Source of the DNA: Streptomyces sp. cf386
GTDB taxonomy: Bacteria; Actinomycetota; Actinomycetes; Streptomycetales; Streptomycetaceae
Direction of reading: 5' to 3'
Length of the DNA: 64,000 nt
Assembly: GCF_900103585.1 (NCBI RefSeq)
Contig: NZ_FNHV01000004.1
Coordinates: 1 to 64,000, forward strand
Under the pieces are notes generated by a model. It was not told where the DNA came from. It saw nothing but the letters and a program-made list of their open reading frames with translations, and ran no database searches. Positions 56,787 through 64,000 of this stretch are shown in pieces; the stretch's first letter is position 1; every line of letters begins with the position of its first letter. Made by a program: the position numbers and the translations under genes.

Positions 56787-57466
56787 CCGAGTTCTCGTTC
56801 GCCTGCACCGGCGTCCGCGCCGACCGGTACGCCGCCGGACCCACCCTCGTCTTCCGGCTGCGCGTCACCGCGTCCGGCGACACCCCCGTGCACGCCGTCG
56901 CCCTGCGCTGCCAGATCCGCATCGAACCCGCCCGTCGCGGTTACGGCCCTACTGAGGCCGACGGGCTCACCGACCTCTTCGGCGAGCGCTCCCGCTGGGG
57001 CAGCACCCTCCAGCCCGTGCAGTTCGCCCAGGTCCCGCTGATGGTCTCCGCGTTCACCGGCGAGACCGAGGCCGACCTCGTCGTCCCCTGCACCTACGAC
57101 ACGGACATCGCCGCGACCCGCTACCTGGACGCCCTCACCGACGGGGAGGTCCCGCTGCTGATGCTGTTCTCCGGCACGGCGTTCACCGGAAGCGGCGGGT
57201 TCCGGGTGGAGCCCGTGCCGTGGGACCGCGAGGCGGCCTTCCGGATGCCGGTCGCCACCTGGCGGGAGGCCATCGAGCAGCACTTCCCCGGCTGCGGCTG
57301 GATCCGGCTGCCCCGCGACACCATGGACGCCCTCCTCGCCTACCGCTCCCGGCACGCGCTGCCCTCCTGGGAGGCGACGCTGACGGCACTGCTCGACACG
57401 GCCGCCCCACCGGGGAACGACCCGCTGCGCGCGCTCACCGCCACCGTCGGAAGGACCGAACCGTGA
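56783..57466 (+). CDS. DUF6084-family hydrogenase-operon protein
   Basis: 227 aa from a GTG overlapping the preceding stop. The N-terminal half is beta-rich (GPTLVFRLRVTASGDTPVHA, LRCQIRIEPARRGY). LFGERSRWGSTLQPVQFAQV and PLLMLFSGTAFTGSGGFRVE are well-formed conserved stretches, with a helical end. No catalytic motif is seen. By position and family (DUF6084) it is an uncharacterised partner of the hydrogenase. Confidence 0.75.
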   Translation: MTEFSFACTGVRADRYAAGPTLVFRLRVTASGDTPVHAVALRCQIRIEPARRGYGPTEADGLTDLFGERSRWGSTLQPVQFAQVPLMVSAFTGETEADLVVPCTYDTDIAATRYLDALTDGEVPLLMLFSGTAFTGSGGFRVEPVPWDREAAFRMPVATWREAIEQHFPGCGWIRLPRDTMDALLAYRSRHALPSWEATLTALLDTAAPPGNDPLRALTATVGRTEP

Positions 57467-58878
57467 CCGCCACCGCGTTCGCCCCCGCGACCGAGGAGCG
57501 CCTCGCCCTCGCCCGGCAGGTGGCCGACGCCGTGCTCTTCGAGGGGTACGTGCTCTACCCGTACCGCGCCTCGGCGGCGAAGAACCGGCTGCGCTGGCAG
57601 TTCGGAGTGCTGGTGCCGCCCGCCTGGGGCGCCGACTGCGAGGAGCACGACTTCCAGCACACGGAATGCCTGATGGAACCGAAGCCGGGCGCGACCCTCG
57701 CGGTCGAGGTCCGCTTCCTGCACACCCGGCGCCGCGCCGTGCAACGTGCCCTTTCCGATGGTGACTTCGAAACCGTGGCCGAACTCCACCTCGACGATCG
57801 GGTACTGGTGCCCTGGGACGAAGGAGCCGAGGAGCGCGTCGAGTTGGTCACTCCGGTCGGCCAACTGCTGGGCGATGGCGTCGAACTCCCCTTCCGTAAG
57901 CCGGCCGTCGAGGACACCGAGCCCGTCCTGGACGCCGCTGGCCGGACCGTGGGCCGACTGGTCCGGCGCGGCGCCGAGGTCAGCGGGGTGGTGCGGCTCT
58001 CCGCCCGCGAACTCGACGGCCCCTACCGGACGATGCGGCTCACCGCCGTCGTCGAGAACACCACCCCGTGGACGGCCGCGGAGGACGGCGCCGCCGACCG
58101 GGACGCGGCGCTGCCGCACTCCCTGGTCGCCACCCACCTCCTCATGGCCCTCGACGCGGGCTCGTTCCTGTCGATGACCGATCCCCCCGAGTGGGCCAAG
58201 GGCGCGGTCGCCGCCTGTCGCAACCTGCACACCTGGCCCGTCCTCGCCGGGGAACCCGGCCGCGCGGACCTCGTGCTCTCCTCGCCGATCATCCTGGAGG
58301 ACCACCCGGCCATCGCGCCCGAAAGCCTGGGTGCCCTCTATGACGCCACCGAGATCGACGAGATCCTCGCCCTGCGCACCGCCGCCCTCACCGACGAGGA
58401 GAAACGCGAGGCCCGCGGCACCGACGCACGGGCCGCCGCCGTCATCGACCTCGCGGACTCGATGCCGGCCGAGGTGCTGGAACGCCTGCACGGCGCGGTG
58501 CGCGGCCTGCGGGAGGTCACCGGGGAGTCCGCCGGTTTCCCCGACGAGTTCGGAGTGCGGCGCCCCGACACGCCCTGGTGGGACCCGGCGAGCGACGCGG
58601 GCTTCGACCCGGAGCACGACCGGGCCATGGTCGACGGCCGGCCGGTCGGCAAGGGCAGCCGCGTCGAGCTGCGTCCCGGCCTGCGGCACACCGACGCACA
58701 GGACCTGTTCCTCCAGGGCCGCACCGCGACCGTCGAGGCGGTGCTGCACGACGTCGACGGCACGGTGCACCTCGCAGTGACCGTCGACGGCGACCCCGGC
58801 GCCGACATCCGCCGAGAGCAGGGCCGCTACCTGTACTTCCAGCCGGACGAGGTCGTACCACTGGAGGATCCCCGATGA
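57463..58878 (+). CDS. Uncharacterised hydrogenase-operon protein, 471 aa
   Basis: It starts at a GTG overlapping the preceding stop by 4 bp. The N-terminus VLFEGYVLYPYRASAAKNRL and FGVLVPPAWGADCEEHDFQH-TEC carries Cys/His residues that might bind metal. The middle is beta-rich (VVRLSARELDGPYRTMRLTA). LPHSLVATHLLMALDAGSFL and SMTDPPEWAKGAVAACRNLH follow. A C-terminal about 60-residue part (GKGSRVELRPGLRHTDAQDL) looks like a separate small beta domain. It is conserved in H2-oxidising actinobacteria as far as I recall; its role is unknown. Confidence 0.7.
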   Translation: MTATAFAPATEERLALARQVADAVLFEGYVLYPYRASAAKNRLRWQFGVLVPPAWGADCEEHDFQHTECLMEPKPGATLAVEVRFLHTRRRAVQRALSDGDFETVAELHLDDRVLVPWDEGAEERVELVTPVGQLLGDGVELPFRKPAVEDTEPVLDAAGRTVGRLVRRGAEVSGVVRLSARELDGPYRTMRLTAVVENTTPWTAAEDGAADRDAALPHSLVATHLLMALDAGSFLSMTDPPEWAKGAVAACRNLHTWPVLAGEPGRADLVLSSPIILEDHPAIAPESLGALYDATEIDEILALRTAALTDEEKREARGTDARAAAVIDLADSMPAEVLERLHGAVRGLREVTGESAGFPDEFGVRRPDTPWWDPASDAGFDPEHDRAMVDGRPVGKGSRVELRPGLRHTDAQDLFLQGRTATVEAVLHDVDGTVHLAVTVDGDPGADIRREQGRYLYFQPDEVVPLEDPR

Positions 58879-59411
58879 CGCGGACGCTCGTGGCCGGCAT
58901 CGGCAACATCTTCCTCGGCGACGACGGCTTCGGCGTGGAAACCGCACGCCGGCTGGCCGAACGGCCCCTGCCCGCACACGTCGAGGTCGTCGACATCGGC
59001 GTACGCGGGGTGCACCTCGCCTACCAGCTCTTGGACGGCTACGACACCCTCGTCCTCGTCGACGCCACGGCACGCGGCGAGGCCCCCGGCACGCTGTACG
59101 TCATCGAGCACGACGGCCCCGGCGACGACGACACCGATGACGCCGGCGATGCCGCTCCCGCGATCGACGGCCACCGCATGACCCCCGACGCCGTCCTGGC
59201 GCTGCTGGACACCCTGTGCGCCGGCGCCGGCGGACAACCGCCGCGGCGCGTCCTGATCGTGGGATGCGAACCGGCCTCGATCGACGAGGGCATGGAACTC
59301 AGCCCATCGGTGGCCGAGGCCGTTCCGCAGGCCGTTCGGCTGATCGAAGAGTTGCTGGAGAGCGGCCCGTCGGCCTGGTCACAGGCCCCGACCGCCGAAG
59401 CTTCGACATGA
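58875..59411 (+). CDS. Hydrogenase maturation protease (HupD/HycI family)
   Basis: 178 aa from the ATG in an ATGA overlap. The start GIGNIFLGDDGFGVETARRL carries the first metal-ligand Asp/Glu. VVDIGVRGVHLAYQLLDGYD carries the second Asp, as in nickel-binding HybD/HycI proteases. An acidic insertion (about residues 75-95) is unusual in length. The C-terminus has LIVGCEPASIDEGMELSPSV. It should clip the 23-residue tail of the large subunit after His571 once nickel is inserted. Confidence 0.9.
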   Translation: MTRTLVAGIGNIFLGDDGFGVETARRLAERPLPAHVEVVDIGVRGVHLAYQLLDGYDTLVLVDATARGEAPGTLYVIEHDGPGDDDTDDAGDAAPAIDGHRMTPDAVLALLDTLCAGAGGQPPRRVLIVGCEPASIDEGMELSPSVAEAVPQAVRLIEELLESGPSAWSQAPTAEAST

Positions 59412-59422
59412 GGAGAAACGGG

Positions 59423-59536
59423 ATGAAGAAGATCATCGCTGCCGGCGCCGCCGGTGCCGCCCTGGCCGCAGCGGCCGCTGTCGTCACACAGGTGCTTCCC
59501 GACCTCAGGCGCTACCTCCGGATGCGCCGGATGTGA
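59423..59536 (+). CDS. Small membrane protein (DUF6893-like)
   Basis: 37 aa from the ATG preceded by AGGAG at the right distance; an ATG 15 bp upstream overlaps the previous stop but has no ribosome-binding site. KKIIAAGAAGAALAAAAAVV is a single hydrophobic helix followed by LPDLRRYLRMRRM, a basic tail. This matches the tiny DUF6893 family. Placed inside the hydrogenase operon it could act as a membrane tether or assembly factor. Confidence 0.65.
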   Translation: MKKIIAAGAAGAALAAAAAVVTQVLPDLRRYLRMRRM

Positions 59537-59610
59537 ACCCACTCCCGGCGGGCCGCTGCCGGGCGACAGCCGGCGGTGTGCCGCCGCCTTGCGTCGAACG
59601 GCGTACCCGA

Positions 59611-59636
59611 GGGCCCGGCCACGGCGTGCCGGGCCC
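59611..59636 (+). terminator. Hairpin between the hydrogenase structural and hyp genes
   Basis: Perfect 9-bp stem GGGCCCGGC/GCCGGGCCC with an 8-nt loop, extendable by 2 bp past a bulged C. It sits in the 155-bp gap before hypA and may reduce read-through so that hyp genes are expressed less than structural genes, or mark a separate transcription unit. Confidence 0.5.
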
Positions 59637-59691
59637 GACCGCCCGGGGCGCTCGCCTCTAATGAAGGCCGGCCCCGGGAGGACGAGGACCC

Positions 59692-60090
59692 ATGCACGAG
59701 ATGTCCGTCGCTCTGGCCGTGATCGACCAGGTGGAAACCGCCGCCGCGCAGACCTCGGGTGTCACCGCGGTGCGCTCGGTACGGCTCGAGGTGGGTGAAC
59801 TCGCGGGTGTCGTACCCGACTCCCTCGCCTTCTGCTTCGAACTCGCCTGCGCCGGAACCCTGCTGGAAGGCGCCGAACTGGTCACCGAACCGGTGCCCGG
59901 ACGGGCCCGCTGCACGCCCTGCGCGCACGCATGGGCGGTCGGCATGCCGCCCCGGCTGACCTGCCCCGCGTGCGACGGGGCGGACGTCGAGCTGATCTCG
60001 GGCCGGGAGCTGCGGATCGCCGACGTGCGGTGGGAGGGCGGCGACCCCACGCACGCGGCCACCCCTGAACCGATCTCCGAGGAGTGCTGA
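59692..60090 (+). CDS. hypA: HypA, nickel-insertion protein
   Basis: 132 aa. The N-terminus MHEMSVALAVIDQVETAAAQ has the conserved His2 used for nickel binding. The zinc site is formed by CTPCAHAW and CPACDGADVELISGRELRI. It delivers nickel to the large subunit together with HypB, whose gene follows 3 bp downstream. A little longer than E. coli HypA because of a C-terminal extension. Confidence 0.95.
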   Translation: MHEMSVALAVIDQVETAAAQTSGVTAVRSVRLEVGELAGVVPDSLAFCFELACAGTLLEGAELVTEPVPGRARCTPCAHAWAVGMPPRLTCPACDGADVELISGRELRIADVRWEGGDPTHAATPEPISEEC

Positions 60091-60093
60091 ACC

Positions 60094-60897
60094 ATGTGCC
60101 GTGTCGTCGACCTCCAGCAGGCCGTGCTCGCGAAGAACGACGCGACCGCCCACCTCCTGCGCACCCACCTCGACGCCCGGGGCACCACGGTCGTCAACCT
60201 GCTGTCCAGCCCCGGCAGCGGCAAGACCGCGCTGCTGGAAGGCGAACTGCTGCTGGCCCGGGAGCGGTCCGTGCCCGTCGCGGCGCTCACCGCCGACCTC
60301 GCCACAGAGAACGACGCGACACGCCTCGCGCGATCCGGAGTTCCGGTCAAGCAGGTGCTCACCGACGGGCTGTGCCATCTGGAGGCGGCGATGCTCGCCG
60401 GGCACCTGGACGGATGGCTGCCCGACGGCACCCGGCTGCTGTTCGTGGAGAACGTCGGCAATCTGGTCTGCCCCGCCTCGTACGACCTGGGGGAGACCCT
60501 GAGGGTTGTCCTCGCCTCCGTGACCGAGGGCGAGGACAAGCCGCTCAAGTACCCCACCGCCTTCGGCCTGGCCCATCTGGTCGTGGTCACCAAGACCGAC
60601 ATCGCCGAGGCGGTGGAGTTCGACGAGAGCGCGTTCCGCGCGAACGTGGAGCGGGTCAATCCGGGCGTGGAGGTGGTCCTGACGTCGGTGCGCCGGGGGC
60701 AGGGCGTCGGCGTGCTCCTCGACCGGGCGCTCGCCGCGGCCGGGGGCGGGCCGCTCCATACGCCGGTCATGGCCCGTCGGCCGGACACCGGTCACACCCA
60801 CGCGCACTCGCACACGGACGCGGAGTACGCCGGTCATCCACACGTACACGCACCCGCGGCAGACGCGGTCGCCGCCCCTGCCGCCCCTCGCTCGTGA
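60094..60897 (+). CDS. hypB: HypB, nickel-insertion GTPase with C-terminal His-rich tail
   Basis: 267 aa. The GTPase P-loop is LLSSPGSGKTALLEGELLLA. Nucleotide-specificity LVVVTKTDIAEAVEFDESAF and the metal-site Cys/His segment TDGLCHLEAAMLAGHLDG are present. The tail GHTHAHSHTDAEYAGHPHVH is a nickel-storage-type His cluster; in most HypB proteins it lies at the N-terminus. Its stop overlaps the hypF start by 4 bp. Confidence 0.95.
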   Translation: MCRVVDLQQAVLAKNDATAHLLRTHLDARGTTVVNLLSSPGSGKTALLEGELLLARERSVPVAALTADLATENDATRLARSGVPVKQVLTDGLCHLEAAMLAGHLDGWLPDGTRLLFVENVGNLVCPASYDLGETLRVVLASVTEGEDKPLKYPTAFGLAHLVVVTKTDIAEAVEFDESAFRANVERVNPGVEVVLTSVRRGQGVGVLLDRALAAAGGGPLHTPVMARRPDTGHTHAHSHTDAEYAGHPHVHAPAADAVAAPAAPRS

Positions 60898-63254
60898 GCG
60901 CTCCGCCACAGTCCGCCGCTCTCGCCGCGGACCCGCCGAGCCGTCGCCGGGTGGTCGTGCGGGGCGTGGTGCAGGGCGTGGGCTTCCGGCCGTACGTGTA
61001 CGGCCTCGCCACCGAACTCGCCCTCGTCGGGCATGTGACCAACACCCCGGACGGCGTCGTCGCCGAGGTCGAGGGCAGTGCCTCGGCCGTGGCCCGCTTC
61101 TGCGACCGGCTCGCGGTCCAGCCGCCTCCGCTGGCCCGCGTGGAGTCCGTCCACCACCAGGAGCTGCCCGCCGCCGGAGGCGAGGCGTTCACCATCCTCG
61201 CCTCCCGCACCGGCGGCCCGGCCCGCACCCTGGTCTCCCCGGACACGGCCACCTGCGCCGACTGCCTCGCCGAGCTGGCCGACCCGGCCGACCGGCGCCA
61301 CCGCCACCCGTTCGTCAACTGCACCCACTGCGGGCCGCGCTTCACCATCGTCACCGGCGTCCCGTACGACCGGGCGAACACCACGATGGCCGGCTTCCCC
61401 ATGTGCTCCGACTGCGCCCGCGAGTACGGCGATCCCGCCGACCGGCGCTTCCACGCGCAGCCGGTCGCCTGCCCCGCCTGCGGGCCCCGGCTGCGCCTGA
61501 TCGTCCCCGGGTCCGAGAGCCCCGCCGGGGCGGACCCGGTCACCGAGGCCCGCGCCCTGCTCGCCCGCGGCGCGATCCTCGCCGTGAAGGGACTCGGCGG
61601 CTACCACCTCGCCTGCGACGCCACCGACGACACCGCGGTCCGTCTCCTGCGGCAGCGGAAGGCGCGGGGCGACAAGCCCTTCGCCCTCATGGCGAGGAGC
61701 GCGGACGAGATCGAGCACCTCGTCCGGCTGGGCCCCGAGGAGCGGAGCCTGCTCGAAGGCGCCGTCCGGCCCGTCGTACTGCTGCGGCGGCGCCCGGACC
61801 CGTCGTACGCCGCCGGGTCGGCGCGCCCCGCCGAGGCCGTCGCGTCCGGCAGCCCCGACCTCGGCGTGATGCTGCCGTACACCCCCCTGCACCATCTCCT
61901 CCTCGGCCTGCCCGGCGACCTGGACGGTCCCCGGCTGCTCGTCATGACCAGCGGAAACGTCTCCGGCGAGCCGATCGTCACCGACGACGCCGAGGCCCTG
62001 GAGCGACTCGCGCACCTGGCCGACGCCTGGCTCACGCACGACCGGCAGATCCAGGTGCCGTGCGACGACTCCGTGGTCCGGGTCTGCGACGGAGAGCCGC
62101 TGATCATCCGGCGCTCCCGTGGCTACGCCCCGCTGCCGGTCGCCCTTCCACTTCCCGTCCGCCCTACCCTCGCCGTCGGCGGCGACCTGAAGAACGCCTT
62201 CTGTCTCGGCGAGGGGCGGCAGGCGTGGCTGTCGGCGCACATCGGCGACATGGACGACGTCGAGACGCAGTACGCCTTCGAACGCGCCGTGGAGCAGCTG
62301 GAGTCCATCACGGGCGTACGGCCGAAGAGCCTGACGTGCGACCGGCATCCCGGTTACCGCTCCGCCGGGTGGGCCGACCGGAACGCGGCTGGCCGGACCG
62401 TCGTACGCGTCCAGCACCATCACGCCCACATCGCCGCCGCGATGGCCGAACACGGGCTGGACGGCACCCGGCAGGTGATCGGCGTCGCCTTCGACGGCAC
62501 CGGGCACGGCGACGACGGTGCCGTGTGGGGCGGGGAGTTCCTGCTCGCGGACTACGACGGCTTCACGCGGTTCGGGCATCTCGCGTACGTCCCCCTGCCC
62601 GGCGGTGACACGGCGGTGCGTAGGCCTTACCGCATGGCGCTGGCCCAACTGCGCGCGGCCCGGATCGGCCGGCTCGACGACCTCGCCTGTACGGCCGCCT
62701 GCCCGCCCGACGAACTGCGCCTGCTGGAACGGCAGTTGGAGCGCGAACTGAACTGCGTCCCCACATCCAGCATGGGCCGGCTCTTCGACGCGGTCTCCTC
62801 GCTTGCCGGGGTCTGCCACCTGGCCGGCTACGAGGCGCAGGCCGCCGTCGAGCTGGAGGCCGCCGCACTGCGCGCGCCCGGCGACGACACCACCGCGTAC
62901 ACCTTCGAGCTCCTGGGAAGCGACCCGGTGCGGGCCGACCCGGCGCCTCTCTTCGCGGCGATCGTCGCCGACCTGCGGGAGGGCGTCGAACCGGCACGGG
63001 TGGCGGCCCGCTTCCACCGCGCCGTGACCGCACTGGTGCGCCGGATGTGCCTGCGGGCGCGGGAGCGGTACGGCTTGGACACGGTGGCCCTGACGGGCGG
63101 CGTGTTCGCCAACACGCTGCTCTCATCGGCCTGTTCGGCAGCCCTGCGCGAGGACGGCTTCACGGTTCTGCGGCACCGCCTGGTGCCGCCCAACGACGGC
63201 GGGCTGGCGCTGGGCCAGCTGATGGTGGCCGCCCGGAAGACGCCCCACGACTGA
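60894..63254 (+). CDS. hypF: HypF carbamoyltransferase for hydrogenase cyanide ligands
   Basis: 786 aa from a GTG overlapping hypB. The order of domains is complete. The acylphosphatase domain is VVRGVVQGVGFRPYVYGLAT. Two zinc fingers follow (CADCLAELAD...CTHCGPRF and CSDCAREYGD...CPACGPRL). Next are the YrdC domain (ARGAILAVKGLGGYHLACDA, RKARGDKPFALMARSADEIE) and the Kae1-like domain (VRVQHHHAHIAAAMAEHGL, GVAFDGTGHGDDGAVWGGEF, VALTGGVFANTLLSSACSAA). It makes the thiocarbamate on HypE from carbamoyl phosphate. Confidence 0.96.
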   Translation: MSAPPQSAALAADPPSRRRVVVRGVVQGVGFRPYVYGLATELALVGHVTNTPDGVVAEVEGSASAVARFCDRLAVQPPPLARVESVHHQELPAAGGEAFTILASRTGGPARTLVSPDTATCADCLAELADPADRRHRHPFVNCTHCGPRFTIVTGVPYDRANTTMAGFPMCSDCAREYGDPADRRFHAQPVACPACGPRLRLIVPGSESPAGADPVTEARALLARGAILAVKGLGGYHLACDATDDTAVRLLRQRKARGDKPFALMARSADEIEHLVRLGPEERSLLEGAVRPVVLLRRRPDPSYAAGSARPAEAVASGSPDLGVMLPYTPLHHLLLGLPGDLDGPRLLVMTSGNVSGEPIVTDDAEALERLAHLADAWLTHDRQIQVPCDDSVVRVCDGEPLIIRRSRGYAPLPVALPLPVRPTLAVGGDLKNAFCLGEGRQAWLSAHIGDMDDVETQYAFERAVEQLESITGVRPKSLTCDRHPGYRSAGWADRNAAGRTVVRVQHHHAHIAAAMAEHGLDGTRQVIGVAFDGTGHGDDGAVWGGEFLLADYDGFTRFGHLAYVPLPGGDTAVRRPYRMALAQLRAARIGRLDDLACTAACPPDELRLLERQLERELNCVPTSSMGRLFDAVSSLAGVCHLAGYEAQAAVELEAAALRAPGDDTTAYTFELLGSDPVRADPAPLFAAIVADLREGVEPARVAARFHRAVTALVRRMCLRARERYGLDTVALTGGVFANTLLSSACSAALREDGFTVLRHRLVPPNDGGLALGQLMVAARKTPHD

Positions 63255-63300
63255 GCGACCACGACTGAGCGACCCGCGACCCCACAGCGAGGAGAGGCCC

Positions 63301-63615
63301 ATGTGCCTGGCGGTACCCGGCAGAGTGCTGGACATCGAGGAGCGCGACGGCACCCGGATGGCCACCGTCGACTTCGGCGGCGTGGTCAAGGAGGTGTGCC
63401 TGGAGTACCTGCCGGACCTCCAGGTCGGCGAGTACGCCATCGTCCACGTCGGTTTCGCCCTGCAGCGGCTGGACGAGGAGTCGGCGAAGCAGACGCTGGA
63501 GCTCTTCGCCGAACTCGGCATGCTCCAGGAGGAGTTCGGCGACCCCTGGGAGATGGCGGCGGCGGAGGCGGGCGTGGAACCGGTGGAACCGGTGGAAGGG
63601 GTGCGTGGCCAGTGA
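63301..63615 (+). CDS. hypC: HypC/HupF chaperone
   Basis: 104 aa. It starts [20 protein letters not shown], where Cys2 is the essential ligand for the Fe(CN)2CO intermediate. The OB-fold continues [20 protein letters not shown] and [20 protein letters not shown]. An ending of about 25 residues is extra compared with E. coli HypC. It hands the iron group from HypD to the large subunit. It overlaps hypD by 4 bp. Confidence 0.95.
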   Translation: MCLAVPGRVLDIEERDGTRMATVDFGGVVKEVCLEYLPDLQVGEYAIVHVGFALQRLDEESAKQTLELFAELGMLQEEFGDPWEMAAAEAGVEPVEPVEGVRGQ

Positions 63616-64000
63616 AGTACATCGAAGAGTTCCAGGACCCGGAGCTGGCCCGTCGGCTCCTTGACGACATCCGGGCCACGGTGACCAGGCCGTGGGCGCT
63701 GATGGAGGTGTGCGGAGGACAGACGCACAGCATCATCCGGCACGGCCTCGACCAACTCCTGCCGGACGAGGTCGAGTTGATCCATGGGCCGGGCTGTCCT
63801 GTCTGTGTGACCCCGCTGGAGGTCATCGACAAGGCGCTGGAGATCGCCTCGCGGCCGGGGGTGATCTTCTGCTCCTTCGGCGACATGCTGCGTGTGCCGG
63901 GCACCGGCCGGGACCTGTTCCAGGTGCGCGGCGAGGGCGGGGACGTACGCGTCGTCTACTCGCCGCTCGACGCCCTGCGGATCGCACAGCAGAACCCGGA
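63612..64000 (+). CDS. hypD: HypD, iron-cyanide assembly protein (3' end outside window)
   Basis: Starts at a GTG overlapping the hypC stop: [20 protein letters not shown]. The first conserved Cys motif [20 protein letters not shown] and the second [20 protein letters not shown] are present. About 129 codons are visible; the iron-sulfur ligands near the C-terminus lie beyond the window. HypE is expected further downstream. Confidence 0.95.
   Translation, partial: MKYIEEFQDPELARRLLDDIRATVTRPWALMEVCGGQTHSIIRHGLDQLLPDEVELIHGPGCPVCVTPLEVIDKALEIASRPGVIFCSFGDMLRVPGTGRDLFQVRGEGGDVRVVYSPLDALRIAQQNP

Overview
The window is high-G+C actinobacterial DNA and almost certainly comes from a Streptomyces chromosome. 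The evidence is strong third-position GC, frequent GTG starts with ATGA/GTGA overlaps, a secreted SGT-type trypsin, a large LuxR-type (LAL) regulator, ISKra4 and IS21 remnants, and an actinobacterial-type high-affinity [NiFe]-hydrogenase locus.

Layout. (1) 1-3.5 kb: housekeeping-like single genes (partial flavodoxin-family protein, VOC protein, nitroreductase, MFS exporter). (2) 3.9-12.4 kb: a fructan/fructose utilisation locus. It has a frcB-frcC-frcA-lacI operon on the minus strand and, divergently, a PfkB sugar kinase and a secreted GH32 levanase/inulinase. A nearly identical 30-bp double operator lies in front of frcB/kinase and in front of the levanase. (3) 12.4-27.6 kb: a degraded accessory region. 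Intact genes are a membrane protein/TIM-barrel pair, a two-gene SPFH-CHAT protease plus alpha/beta-hydrolase module (17.3-21.3 kb), and a PIG-L deacetylase. They sit among remnants of transposases, TetR, FAH, SDR, LysR, MBL, MDR, NmrA and WD40 genes. (4) 27.7-30.6 kb: a Pls-like multi-membrane synthetase with two almost identical carrier domains and no adenylation domain. (5) 30.8-44 kb: CorA, an AlkZ-like glycosylase, a LysE exporter, trypsin, two LuxR-type regulators, two overlapping acyl-CoA synthetase genes, a GNAT enzyme, and a zinc-ribbon/nuclease-like protein. (6) 44-50.1 kb: glyoxylate assimilation (gcl on plus; hyi-glxR on minus) with matching paired palindromic operators, and a catalase gene in between. 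(7) 50.2-64 kb: hydrogenase region with hoxX, hhyS, hhyL, several conserved accessory genes of unknown function, a maturation protease, and hypA, hypB, hypF, hypC and hypD (cut by the window end).

How the parts work together. The fructan locus would cleave extracellular fructan, import the sugar through an FrcBCA-type ABC system and phosphorylate it under LacI control. Gcl, Hyi and GlxR convert two glyoxylates to tartronate semialdehyde and then D-glycerate. Catalase between them could remove peroxide. The hydrogenase locus encodes structural subunits, CO-ligand synthesis (HoxX), nickel and cyanide-ligand insertion (Hyp) and proteolytic maturation for oxidation of atmospheric-level H2.

The strongest candidates for little-described biology are the SPFH-CHAT/hydrolase module, which has a broken third ORF in front of it, and the adenylation-less Pls-like synthetase. 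No tRNA, rRNA or CRISPR array was recognised.
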